Positions 1-9,222 of a stretch of 64,000 nucleotides of DNA are shown here, piece by piece. The translations under genes and the position numbers were made by a program. Positions within the stretch are counted from its first letter, which is position 1, and each line of letters begins with the position of its first letter. The notes below the pieces were generated by a model. The model saw only the letters and a program-made list of their open reading frames with translations, did not search any database and was not told the origin of the DNA. Location of the stretch: NCBI GenBank assembly GCA_963966185.1, contig CAWZYM010000008.1, positions 43,501-107,500 on the forward strand, given 5' to 3'. Source of the DNA: Rhabditoides inermis. Its lineage: Eukaryota > Nematoda > Chromadorea > Rhabditida > Rhabditidae.

Positions 1-796
1 AGGCAAAAAGGCAAATCTCTATACTCTCAACAAGCCAATAGATACTCAATCAATAACCGATCAATAATCAATCAATGATACTCACTCAATATGAATCAAT
101 AGTCAGTCAGTATCACTCAATCAATCGATAGCTAATCGATAAGGGGCAATCAACGGGAAACGGGAACACAACAATGAATGCTAATCGATAAGGTGAAATA
201 TGAGACACAATAGGGGAACAGACTCACTGTCCTTGGGGTGGATACTCGGCTTCTCCGAGGCTCTCCTTGTCCAGCACGACCGGGCTGTCCGGTGACGGCG
301 GATCCTCCCAGCTACTTCTTCCAAGCCTCAAACTTGGGTAATTAAACCGACGATCAGTGAACGGCGCGGCACGTAGTTCAGCAACGACGCGAAGATCATC
401 AAAAGCGGGACGCAATACGAATGCGCGATGGTATGACAATGAGTTTAGATAAGATAAGAGCGCATCATTATATGCGAGTTCAGTTTATGGGCAAGGCAAC
501 ATGTAACACATGGTAGACAGTAAATGTCGGCAACACCATCAATAAATAAACGGTAAAATGGGCGATTTCGAGTCACTCGATTAGAATGCGGGGGTGGCCT
601 AAAATCCCGCAGGCAGTTTCGCTACGTATGCGTGGGCGAGAGCATGATACTCCGGTAACGCACTTGCCCTCAGGCTTATCGCACAGACGCGGAGATAACG
701 TACGGTAAAGGCGGGCAAAATGAATTGATTCTCGGAATATCCGGTTACGGTAATAGTTTATGAAATCGATTGCGAGTCAAGCGATGAGCGTCGACA
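1..796 (-). repeat. 3' long terminal repeat, cut by window edge
   Basis: This stretch is repeated at 4153-4948 with a constant offset of 4152 bases. I saw only two substitutions, at 147 and 660. The copies diverge abruptly after 796/4948. Read on the minus strand the repeat starts with TG, directly preceded by a purine-rich tract (GCCGGGAG, about 797-804) that fits a polypurine tract. The left part of this copy lies outside the window, so its own end and target-site duplication cannot be checked. Near-identity of the repeats implies a recent insertion. Confidence 0.85.
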
Positions 797-1733
797 CTCC
801 CGGCTCGGCAAGAGAAGCGAGAGGGTTCGTATCGAGAGATGAGAGAGAGAGAGAGGTGAGCGCGATTTCGCGGACATAGTTTCATTGGCTGTTGCGTATT
901 TGAAAGGCGACATAAGGGTAGGTTCGATACGCGGTTAAGTGGAAGGCAAGTCAAGTGGAAGGCGACAACAGTTCGAATGAGGTTGGATATATAAGAGAGA
1001 TAAAAGCAATAGATATTTCGCAGATTGATTACGTCACTGTTTCAATCAATACGCATGACGTCACTCATTGATCAATAAGCGGCAATCGGTTTCGGCACTG
1101 GTAACAGATTAGCAGGGAATGAGAAGTTATAACAATGGTTCATATCAAATAGACAGAAGACACGATATACGCATTCAGAATAGGTAACGGTTATCGCTTC
1201 GTTTCGCACGCTGGAAATAGCGGTGACTGGTTGCGCGGGAAAGAGATTGTGTGTTGTGAGGTCAAAGGGGGCGGGGCGAGCGAAAAACGTGGCAATCGTC
1301 TCACATTCGAGCGAGAGAGGTCGGTAATAAATTCGCTCCGCACACGCAATGAACGTCTGGGAGTGCGGTGGATCGATTGTAAAGGTAAGTTGAACGTGTT
1401 CGGAGCGAGCCTCCCCCTACAGAACGAAATGAAATGACGTCGATCGTTCAGTCGGGCAGTCATTTCTGATTGTTGTCTGCCGAGAGACGGCAGGGCGGGC
1501 GCGGGCTCGAGACGGTCAAGGCGGATCGCAAGATGGTGAGTGTTTTGACATACTAGTTTCGGTGTTTTTACTGTTTGTGTGTTGTGTTATCATACACGTT
1601 CGTGATACGTTTGTGAGCGGGGGTATTGATTGGTTGCGAAAGATGTTTCTGTTGTAAAAGGGGGGATGATTTTGCTAATAAGGTTCGCATATTTGCAGAT
1701 TGTGGTCGCCGGGGAACGGATGCTGCGATGGCG

Positions 1734-3815
1734 CTACGCTCTCGTGAGAGGATGAGGCCAGTACGGTGAGTAGGGTTGTTGGGAGTGAGCGTACTCGTCT
1801 GTCGCTTTCTCATCATAGCCGGTGTTGCGTTTACCTTGGCGCTGCGTGAATCTCCACACATGCTGGTTGTGGCACGCTGAAGAGCGATGGTTGGTTTCGT
1901 AACACTTGAAGCACCTTTTCTCGGCAAGAATGATGCTCTCAGCTAAGCGCGGCGCTAGGTGCTTTTGTGAACATTGGTAAGAGTTGTGTTCGCGAGTCTT
2001 GCAAAAGACACAGCCCTCGCCGGGTTGGATTATGTCAGTAGGGGGCACACGGTAGGAGTTTCGTACGTTTGTATATTGTTCTTCTTTACAGTTTGTGTTC
2101 CAGGACTGCTGCTGATCCGGCTGGTTGAGGAAGGGCGGGGAGCAGCGCGGGACGGGCTGTGGCGGCGAAGGGTGCGTACACTGGGGGCTGCTCCACTGGC
2201 GGTCGACAGTGTGAGTGTTTTCGTTCTGCCAGTTCTGATTGTTGTTGTGCGCAGAGTGTTTGTGGTTGCGGGACTGGTGGTTGCTGTAGGTGTTGTTGTA
2301 GTTGACGAGAGTAGGCTGGGTAGTGTTAGGCAGGTTCGTTTTAAAATCAAAAATGTTTTCCTCGGTTTTCACTATTTTACCGATGAATGCGAGGGTTTTC
2401 TCGACTGTAGCAGTTTCTTTCTTCTCTTCCCATTCGAGAATTTGGCGTTTGATTTTGGTTTGAATGCGCGGCGGAAACTTGGAGATGATAAAGCCTTGCG
2501 CAAGGGTCACAAGCGAGGTAGAATACGTTTCACTTTCGGAGTGGCGGGTTCCCATGCACACGGTTGCGCGCACACGCTCAAATGTTTCACGGCAGGACTT
2601 GGGGTCATCTTTTGATTGAGGGATCTCATTCAGCATGTTCCAAACCTTCTGCTGAATTTGAATAGGGTTACGGTAGCGGTCAGTGAGAGTCTCGATCGCA
2701 GCGTCGTAGTTAGCCGCGGTTTTCGGGAGATGTTGTAGAATGGTTTTGTCGGTGATTTGGTTGACCAGAATGTACATTTTCTGTGACCGGTCGAGTTCAT
2801 TCTGTTCATGCACGAGTGGAACGAACAGGTCCCAAAAGTCGTCAAACGATTGTTGGGTGCCATCAAATTTGGGCAGGTTCATATGTTTCATATTCACGCG
2901 AAACATTTGTTTTGTGGATGACGAGGTTAGCGGGGAGTGCGGATGATTGTTTTCAAATCGCGCTGGGCGGCTGTTGGCAGGGTTGACCGGGTTCTTTAAC
3001 ATGTGATTGTTCGTGTTGAGTTGCAGCGCGTTGTGCTCTGAAACAGGTTGAGTGGATTGTGGAGAGTTGTAGTGTTGCAGTGGCGTGCACTGAAGGTTGT
3101 ACTTGTTGAACATGTTGGTGTTTACAGATGTACGCTGTCGATTCATGGGCTGCTCAGTGAAGGCGGCGGCGGCATCGTCGACTACGACAACATCATCGGC
3201 TTCGCTGCGCGGCGAATGGTGAGGGGATGTCATCGGTTTGTCGTTCATCAGTGTGTTGTTCAGGTTCGGGGTCATCTGCGCTGGCAGCGCATGGCTGGCA
3301 GTGGAGTGTGCGACAGGCTCGGCGTGTGCGACGTGGTCGGCAGGCTGGATCATCGACGGATGGTGGTGAGTAATGTCGTTCTCGTTGTTGCCAAAACGGT
3401 CTAGCCAACTTTCACTCAGGTTTTGCATTTGAGCGTAAACGATTCTGGCCTCTTCGAATTTAGAAGAGTCAGTGTAACTGCGCAGTTCTTTCACGTAGCT
3501 GGTTTTGGTTTCATCCGAGATGTGTGCGCGAAGGATTCGAGCCATAGTCTGGGAGTACGCGCGCGACATGTTTTCGTATTCTTTGAACGCAGTATTCATG
3601 ATGACATTGATTGCGGCATGGGTCTGTTCGGTGTTGAACGTGTCGTAGAATTTGTCGAGAACTCGGTCAAGGTTGTTGAAGAAAGTGGTTACGATGAGGG
3701 TTGCAGGGCGAGAAATTTGCAATTTCAGAGTCGTCGACAGCGGGCTCGTTGTCTCGTCGATGGCCGGTCCTTCATCGCAGTCAAGATCATCTCCACTCCC
3801 GGAATGGACACTCAT
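1734..3815 (-). CDS. Bel/Pao-type Gag polyprotein
   Basis: An uninterrupted frame of 693 codons. The N-terminal third is polar and low-complexity. The middle (about residues 310-480) reads like the DUF1759 Gag domain of Bel/Pao elements, with LPKFDGTQQSFDDFWDLF, a DRSQKMYIL stretch and a conserved helical array. The C-terminal part (about residues 615-660) has two CCHC zinc knuckles, CVFCKTREHNSYQC and CFKCYETNHRSSAC, both spaced C-x2-C-x4-H-x4-C. The frame stops shortly after the knuckles without entering a protease. An overlapping frame (1568-1927) shows no pol similarity. Gag would package element RNA into particles. The first Met at 3815 lies about 280 bases inside the element, a normal leader length. 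Confidence 0.85.
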   Translation of the reverse strand: MSVHSGSGDDLDCDEGPAIDETTSPLSTTLKLQISRPATLIVTTFFNNLDRVLDKFYDTFNTEQTHAAINVIMNTAFKEYENMSRAYSQTMARILRAHISDETKTSYVKELRSYTDSSKFEEARIVYAQMQNLSESWLDRFGNNENDITHHHPSMIQPADHVAHAEPVAHSTASHALPAQMTPNLNNTLMNDKPMTSPHHSPRSEADDVVVVDDAAAAFTEQPMNRQRTSVNTNMFNKYNLQCTPLQHYNSPQSTQPVSEHNALQLNTNNHMLKNPVNPANSRPARFENNHPHSPLTSSSTKQMFRVNMKHMNLPKFDGTQQSFDDFWDLFVPLVHEQNELDRSQKMYILVNQITDKTILQHLPKTAANYDAAIETLTDRYRNPIQIQQKVWNMLNEIPQSKDDPKSCRETFERVRATVCMGTRHSESETYSTSLVTLAQGFIISKFPPRIQTKIKRQILEWEEKKETATVEKTLAFIGKIVKTEENIFDFKTNLPNTTQPTLVNYNNTYSNHQSRNHKHSAHNNNQNWQNENTHTVDRQWSSPQCTHPSPPQPVPRCSPPFLNQPDQQQSWNTNCKEEQYTNVRNSYRVPPTDIIQPGEGCVFCKTREHNSYQCSQKHLAPRLAESIILAEKRCFKCYETNHRSSACHNQHVWRFTQRQGKRNTGYDEKATDEYAHSQQPYSPYWPHPLTRA

Positions 3816-4096
3816 GTTTTATGGTTATCTTTTAATAAATTGGCTTATTAAAAATTAATTGATGTCAATTGGTTGCAATGCAATAAATGTGGAAGTGAAT
3901 GGCGTTTGATTGGCGTTAAACAGACGGGCTTATCTGGTTGTCAGGTTGCGTGACAGTGGTTCAAGTGGAAGGTGGCTTTTTGTTCAGTGGGTTCGTTCGG
4001 TAAGGCCGATGCACCATGCGATTGCTCACACAACACCGACACACCAGGTAAGGTTCAGTACAAACAACTTTATCCTAATAAACACAAGTGTCACCA

Positions 4097-4948
4097 TGCA
4101 GGGTAGACACGGGCAATGACAAAGGCGCACACAGGCGCAACAAAAGCAACACAGGCAAAAAGGCAAATCTCTATACTCTCAACAAGCCAATAGATACTCA
4201 ATCAATAACCGATCAATAATCAATCAATGATACTCACTCAATATGAATCAATAGTCAGTCAGTATCACTCAATCAATCGATAGCTAATCGATAAGGGGTA
4301 ATCAACGGGAAACGGGAACACAACAATGAATGCTAATCGATAAGGTGAAATATGAGACACAATAGGGGAACAGACTCACTGTCCTTGGGGTGGATACTCG
4401 GCTTCTCCGAGGCTCTCCTTGTCCAGCACGACCGGGCTGTCCGGTGACGGCGGATCCTCCCAGCTACTTCTTCCAAGCCTCAAACTTGGGTAATTAAACC
4501 GACGATCAGTGAACGGCGCGGCACGTAGTTCAGCAACGACGCGAAGATCATCAAAAGCGGGACGCAATACGAATGCGCGATGGTATGACAATGAGTTTAG
4601 ATAAGATAAGAGCGCATCATTATATGCGAGTTCAGTTTATGGGCAAGGCAACATGTAACACATGGTAGACAGTAAATGTCGGCAACACCATCAATAAATA
4701 AACGGTAAAATGGGCGATTTCGAGTCACTCGATTAGAATGCGGGGGTGGCCTAAAATCCCGCAGGCAGTTTCGCTACGTATGCGTGGGCGAGAGCATGAT
4801 ACTCCGGTAACACACTTGCCCTCAGGCTTATCGCACAGACGCGGAGATAACGTACGGTAAAGGCGGGCAAAATGAATTGATTCTCGGAATATCCGGTTAC
4901 GGTAATAGTTTATGAAATCGATTGCGAGTCAAGCGATGAGCGTCGACA
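4097..4948 (-). repeat. 5' long terminal repeat
   Basis: Partner of the repeat at 1-796. On the minus strand it runs TG...CA. The CA end at 4097 is followed immediately by TGGTGACACTTG (4085-4096 reversed), which has the TGG start expected of a tRNA primer-binding site. That fixes the length at about 852 bp. A 71-codon open frame lies in both copies (224-439 and 4376-4591), but nothing suggests it is a gene. The 4097 border is inferred from the primer-site logic; the 4948 border is seen directly as the point where the copies diverge. Confidence 0.75.
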
Positions 4949-5282
4949 GACAAGTCATCTTGGCCCGCTCCGTCTCCTCCTTCTCCAAATCAACCACTTC
5001 CGGTTGCACTGTTCTATCCGGTTGCGCTATTGATCTGACAGTGACTGCTCTGCTTTCTCCCCTGACTCTTCCGTATAACCAGTCTCAGCAACACTAGTTG
5101 ACGACATTTATGAGAGGATAGAGAATTGAGCAAGAGAAAAGAGGGAGTCACACCGGGGCGCAGACCTCGAAGAGCACACGCACTCGACAAGTCAGCACAA
5201 CGGAGAGACACCCTGGTGTGGGGAGGAGACATTATTGAAAGAACTCATATCTTTCACCCCCCCTTCTCTCTCTCTCTCTCTC

Positions 5283-5321
<39 letters not shown>

Positions 5322-5539
5322 TTGAATGTGAGATACATTTCACTATCACTTCCTCATATCTTTGATCACTCACTATCACTCATTCACCATTCCTCCCGTT
5401 CTCTCAATTCGTATATCTACATCCTTTTTCTGTTCTCATTTGCGATTTAGCTTTGTTCTCCCGCCGATTTTCTTTACGCATCCATCCTGACCGAGACTCT
5501 ATCAAACTGCACCACACCAGTTCTCTCTCTCCCCTTTCT

Positions 5540-5592
<53 letters not shown>

Positions 5593-5690
5593 GCGATGCA
5601 ATCAGCTGATCTCGCATAGCTATGATTGACTTGCTATTGCGTTTACTTCCCCACCGCGCATTGCAAATCCTCCTTGTTCCATCTCTTATC
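4949..5690. other. No gene seen; CT-rich tracts
   Basis: Flanking DNA to the right of the retrotransposon. It contains (CT)n tracts at about 5255-5320 and 5521-5588. I see no exon-like stretch with a consistent frame and splice signals. Confidence 0.6.
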
Positions 5691-5691
5691 C

Positions 5692-6270
5692 TCGTGTCTC
5701 GAGTACGCCTCCCGGGCCAAGAACATCAAGAAGCTTTCCAAGAAGCACATCCTCAAAGTGGGCGATGACGTCATGAATATGTTGATTGGACACATGGAGT
5801 GATCGATTGGGTGGCGCCACGATGACGATATAGGCAGTGTACGTTTATTTCATGAGTTCTCGCAGGAACTGGAGCGTTTGATGCGCGCGACTTGCAAGCG
5901 GCGAGGGAAAGGAATGGGATGACGCTGTCCCAGGAGAGCTACGAGCTACGACCGGCATCATTGTCTGCAACGGACTGATAAGATAGTGAAATGGGGTCGA
6001 TGTTTGGAGGTTAATATGCTCGACTTTGTCTTGGTCGGTTGAATGAATGAGTATGAGTATGGATGGTGTGTGTTTGCAGCGAGGAGAAGGAGCAGCTGGA
6101 GGAGCGGATCTCCGCCACCTTCGAGCGCATGCAGCAGGTACGGTAGCGGTTGTGTTGTGATGTTGTGTGTTGTGTGTTGTGTTTAGGTGATGGAGGACAT
6201 GGCTCTGATGAACGAGCAGTACGAGGCTTTGTATGGGAGGCGCCAGCGTCTCCAGCACTTGGACACATGA
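5692..6270 (+). pseudogene. Kinesin-5-like motor-end and stalk fragments
   Basis: Three blocks read in one direction. Block 1 (about 5692-5802) encodes LEYASRAKNIKKLSKKHILK and resembles the end of the kinesin-5 motor domain (LEYAxRAKNIxN...KLxKK). It then runs into a stop. Block 2 (6080-6137), after TTTGCAG, encodes EEKEQLEERISATFERMQQ. Block 3 (6187-6270), after a TTTAG acceptor, gives VMEDMALMNEQYEALYGRR and a stop. Blocks 2 and 3 are in phase and look like coiled-coil stalk. No motor core (P-loop, switch motifs) is present nearby, so this is probably a broken partial copy. A short divergent gene using only blocks 2 and 3 cannot be excluded. Confidence 0.4.
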
Positions 6271-6985
6271 AGCACAAGCACATAGACAGCGAGAACGCCG
6301 GGGCCTCTTTCAAGTGAGGACACTTGTTCATCGATCATTGATTCATCGATGTATTACTGGACGCGTGAGTCGATGCTGCTGACCGCGTCGAACACTATGG
6401 AACACTATGGATGAGGACGAGGAGGTGAGAGAGAGAGAGAGAGAGAGAGGGAGGGAGAGGGGGGAGAGAGAGGGGCAGGGAGGGGTGGAGAGACTCTTCC
6501 AGGACCAACCGTCTACTTCGGCCAGCACCAGCAACACCTTTGCCCATCGATCTCACCAATGCGTGAGCAGAGAGGGGAGAGGAGAAACCGAGAGACCGCA
6601 TTCCGTATCAACACACACAGATCCCACACATTATACTTGTACGTTTTATAATCGTATCCGAAAATAGAGCTCGATGATTTCCCTTATCCGCGTGTTTTGT
6701 TTCGTGTAATCGTATGTTGTTTTTCTTGTCAAACAAATATAATAATGTAATGCTTGTTTGGTTGGTGGAGGATGTTGAGAATACCTATAGAATTCCAAAA
6801 ATAATTTTTCTTCTACCGTTATTAATTTTGGTGATACAAAGATATACATACATGCATGCGTGCACATCCTGTAAATCACACTGTTTATGTCCTTTATTTA
6901 AATTCAGGTGAGACAAGTATGATATAGTATATGTAGTCGATGGTTGTACGGACTCCATGTGGTGAATGAAATATTCAAATGAGAA
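6271..6985. other. No gene seen
   Basis: Contains a (GA)n tract at 6426-6485 and a short exon-like stretch after it (about 6486-6560, encoding QDQPSTSASTSNTF and followed by a GTGAG). The remainder is AT-rich DNA without convincing coding potential. Confidence 0.5.
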
Positions 6986-7364
6986 TTGATATCACAGCCG
7001 GAAACCACGAAAAAGTATCACCTTTTCATCCAACGTTTCGGCACTAGGCCTTCATCAGGGATGGACAAAACACACCTACAATCACAGATAAGCAGTGAAA
7101 GACACAAGCAATAGGTCACAAGGTATGCGGTAAAACCGGAAATGAATGAGTGGTGAGGAGAGAATGACTCGGTATGGGTAACGTGTGATCACAGGGCGGG
7201 GTAATGCGCGGCGTGGCCCGCGGCAAGTATGTACTCAAACACCAGTGATCAATCGATACGGCTACACCGGAAGTCGAGATGAATAGGGACTAGAGAGACA
7301 GCAGAGGTGTCTAACTCGTAATTCCTATTCAAGATGGGACTGGTATTCTTGATCTCAAGGGCTT

Positions 7365-8018
7365 CTACAGTGCGAACCCATGATGTGTCGGCCGATGACT
7401 CCGCCAGCTCGCTTGTGCTCGGCGATCCTCGTCTTCAGCGTCTTCGTCTTCCGTCTGACCGATGTAGTGTTCACTGCAAAGATCGCAAGAGATACGGTAG
7501 ATCGTACCCTTCTTTTGACAGTCTCCCTCTCTACCAAATGGACAGACTAGACATGACCTGGTGTTGCCGAGGGCTGAAGCGAGAGAGTCGTCAATGAACG
7601 GAAGACACAACGTAGGGAGTACGCTGCGAGAGGAGGCAGATGAGACACGAGGGAGAGAGCGCGAGAGAGGGCGGCTGCGACCACCTGTACCTGTCCGAGT
7701 GACGTCATAGCCATTTGACTTGCAAATAGCTAGAGCCATATCACTAGACAGGTCACGATAACATGCAGAGGACACCTGAGCGGCTGTTTTCACAATCGCT
7801 TGGACGATCGCTCGCTTCATGTAGTCGGGGTGGGCGCTCCGTTGGTGCACGAGGATGTTCTTGCAGGCCGGCTTCCGGTACCACTTCGTCTGGAATGATC
7901 CATTCTTATTAGAGATCTGAGCGTTGAGGAATGGCAACCATCCCTCCTCCGACGGCTCTTCTCTGGTGAAGTGGATCGTCGGTGACTGAGCGTGGAGCTC
8001 TACAAACAAATCATCCAT
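7365..8018 (-). pseudogene. Penelope-like C-terminal RT and GIY-YIG block
   Basis: The longest remaining open piece of the element, 217 codons. It starts just downstream of the YIDD motif in a shifted frame and runs into the GIY-YIG nuclease. The correct continuation of the nuclease after YIGQT (RKTKTLKTRIAEHKRAGG) lies in another frame at about 7355-7460, so the C-terminus of this frame is nonsense. In intact elements the reverse transcriptase copies the RNA and the GIY-YIG nuclease nicks the target. Here both are separated by frameshifts. Confidence 0.7.
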
Positions 8019-8145
8019 TCACTCTTACTCTCTGCTACCACTATGACGTCATCGATGTACCGCGCGTAGAAGAGGATGCCAGATCTCACACACGATGACT
8101 CTAGGACATGCATAAAAGTGACTGCGAGAATAGGAGCCAACCCGT

Positions 8146-8380
8146 TACCCATACACAACCCTCGTACCTGGCGATAAAACTTACTGCCCCACGCGAATGT
8201 CGAACAGCGAAAGAACTCACTCGATGCATCCTAGAGCTAACAAAAACTCCATAAACTCTATAAAATCCCACAATTTGCGATTCTTTGGAAGAGAACTGAC
8301 CACACCTATTGTAGTTTACCCATACACAACCCTCGTACCTGGCGATAAAACTTACCGCCCCACGCGAATGTCGATCAGCG
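8146..8380. repeat. 64-bp direct repeat inside the retroelement
   Basis: Bases 8146-8209 recur at 8317-8380 with two mismatches (171-base offset). They cover the stretch that encodes KFYRQVRGLCMG in the reverse transcriptase. The spacer of about 107 bases interrupts the frame, so this duplication is one of the lesions of the element. Confidence 0.85.
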
Positions 8381-8939
8381 GTCAGCGGAGACACGCGGTG
8401 AGCAGAGCCTTGATGTTGTACTGACTGAAACCGAAGTGGTTAATCTCACTCCAATGTTGACGTAGTAGGCTGCACACTGCGTCCGTCGCCGCCGCGTTGT
8501 CGACGTTGGTGTAGAGCGCCTCAACATCGAACGACTCGATCGGAACTGAGGATGGCCTGGAAAGAGAAGATAACTGTGTCAGCAGGTGCGACGTGTTGAT
8601 TAGATGCGCGGGAACAAAGGCCAAGAGTTGACCCAGAACCTGCACAAGAAGGAAAGATACCCGGTCAGTTGGTCCGTCAACTCCGCTGATGATCGGCCTG
8701 ACCTTGATCCTCTTCTCGTCGTCGCTGTGCATGTCCGCCTCGCTCATCTTGTGGGTCTTCACCTGAACTGGTGGTGTGGGATGAGTGTGACAGATGAATG
8801 ACGTCACTTCTTTGTCCAGTTTACCTCTTTTGCACACTGCTGACCACTCTGATTTGAGGAGCATGGGGCGCTGAAGAAAGTTAGACAGAAAAGGTGGGGG
8901 TGGAGAAAGTTTTGCACAAAAGGATCTTAGAACCTCCTT

Positions 8940-9050
8940 TAGGTAGACAAGGATCGTACTCGCACTATGTGTTGTATTACTGTACTTTATAGTACCGTAA
9001 TTTACATTACCATGTGTCCATGTGCTACTTGATTCGAGATAAATATTCTG
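8940..9050 (+). repeat. Dispersed repeat, GTGCTACTTGATTCGAGATA family
   Basis: Ends in GTGCTACTTGATTCGAGATA followed by AATATT. Related copies lie at about 29020-29095 and 53885-53975 on the plus strand and about 56213-56270 on the minus strand. An upstream block, GTATTACTGTA(C/T)TTTA then ACCGTAATTTAC, is shared. A partial copy of the upstream block is at about 28940-28985. This copy is directly followed by a (GA)n tract. Confidence 0.65.
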
Positions 9051-9051
9051 A

Positions 9052-9054
<3 letters not shown>

Positions 9055-9092
<38 letters not shown>

Positions 9093-9156
9093 AGGGGGAG
9101 GGAGGGGGAGGGAGGGAGGGAGAGGGAGAGAGAAAGAGAGAGAGAGAGGGAAAGAT

Positions 9157-9209
<53 letters not shown>

Positions 9210-9215
9210 GAGAGA
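9055..9215. repeat. (GA)n microsatellite
   Basis: Long, slightly interrupted GA/GGGA tract between the retroelement remnant and the last visible exon of the amino-acid transporter. Matching (CT)n tracts occupy 9303-9425 and 9521-9775 in the transporter's introns. Confidence 0.9.
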
Positions 9216-9222
9216 GATGTAC

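Larger units (their letters stand above)
1..4948 (-). mobile_element. Bel/Pao-type LTR retrotransposon, gag only
   Basis: Two near-identical terminal repeats enclose about 3.3 kb of internal DNA. It holds a leader (3816-4096), one long gag frame (1734-3815) and about 0.9 kb between the gag stop and the 3' repeat. No protease, reverse transcriptase, RNase H or integrase motif is readable in that last part. A complete Bel/Pao element needs a pol of several kb, so this is a pol-deleted or naturally non-autonomous copy. It would need enzymes supplied in trans. The recent-looking LTRs argue that it moved in this reduced form. Confidence 0.8.
6990..8990 (-). mobile_element. Decayed Penelope-like retroelement
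   Basis: Minus-strand blocks in the order of a Penelope-like element. Reverse-transcriptase blocks come first: IKVRPIISGV then ESFDVEALYTNV (about 8450-8700), and FYRQVRGLCMGNGLAP followed by LFYARYIDDVIVV with the YIDD catalytic pair (about 8025-8200). Next is the FLNAQISNKNGSFQTKWYRK region and a GIY-YIG endonuclease (TIYRISCDLCSEHYIGQT, about 7460-7520). At least two frameshifts are visible, one just after YIDD near 8018 and one right after YIGQT. A 64-bp segment at 8146-8209 is duplicated at 8317-8380. The tail at 7021-7065 holds a hammerhead-like motif. It is not expected to be active. Confidence 0.8.

Noticed and set aside
1974..2615. 213-codon plus-strand frame opposite gag
   Set aside because: Shadow of the gag frame on the other strand, with no domain.
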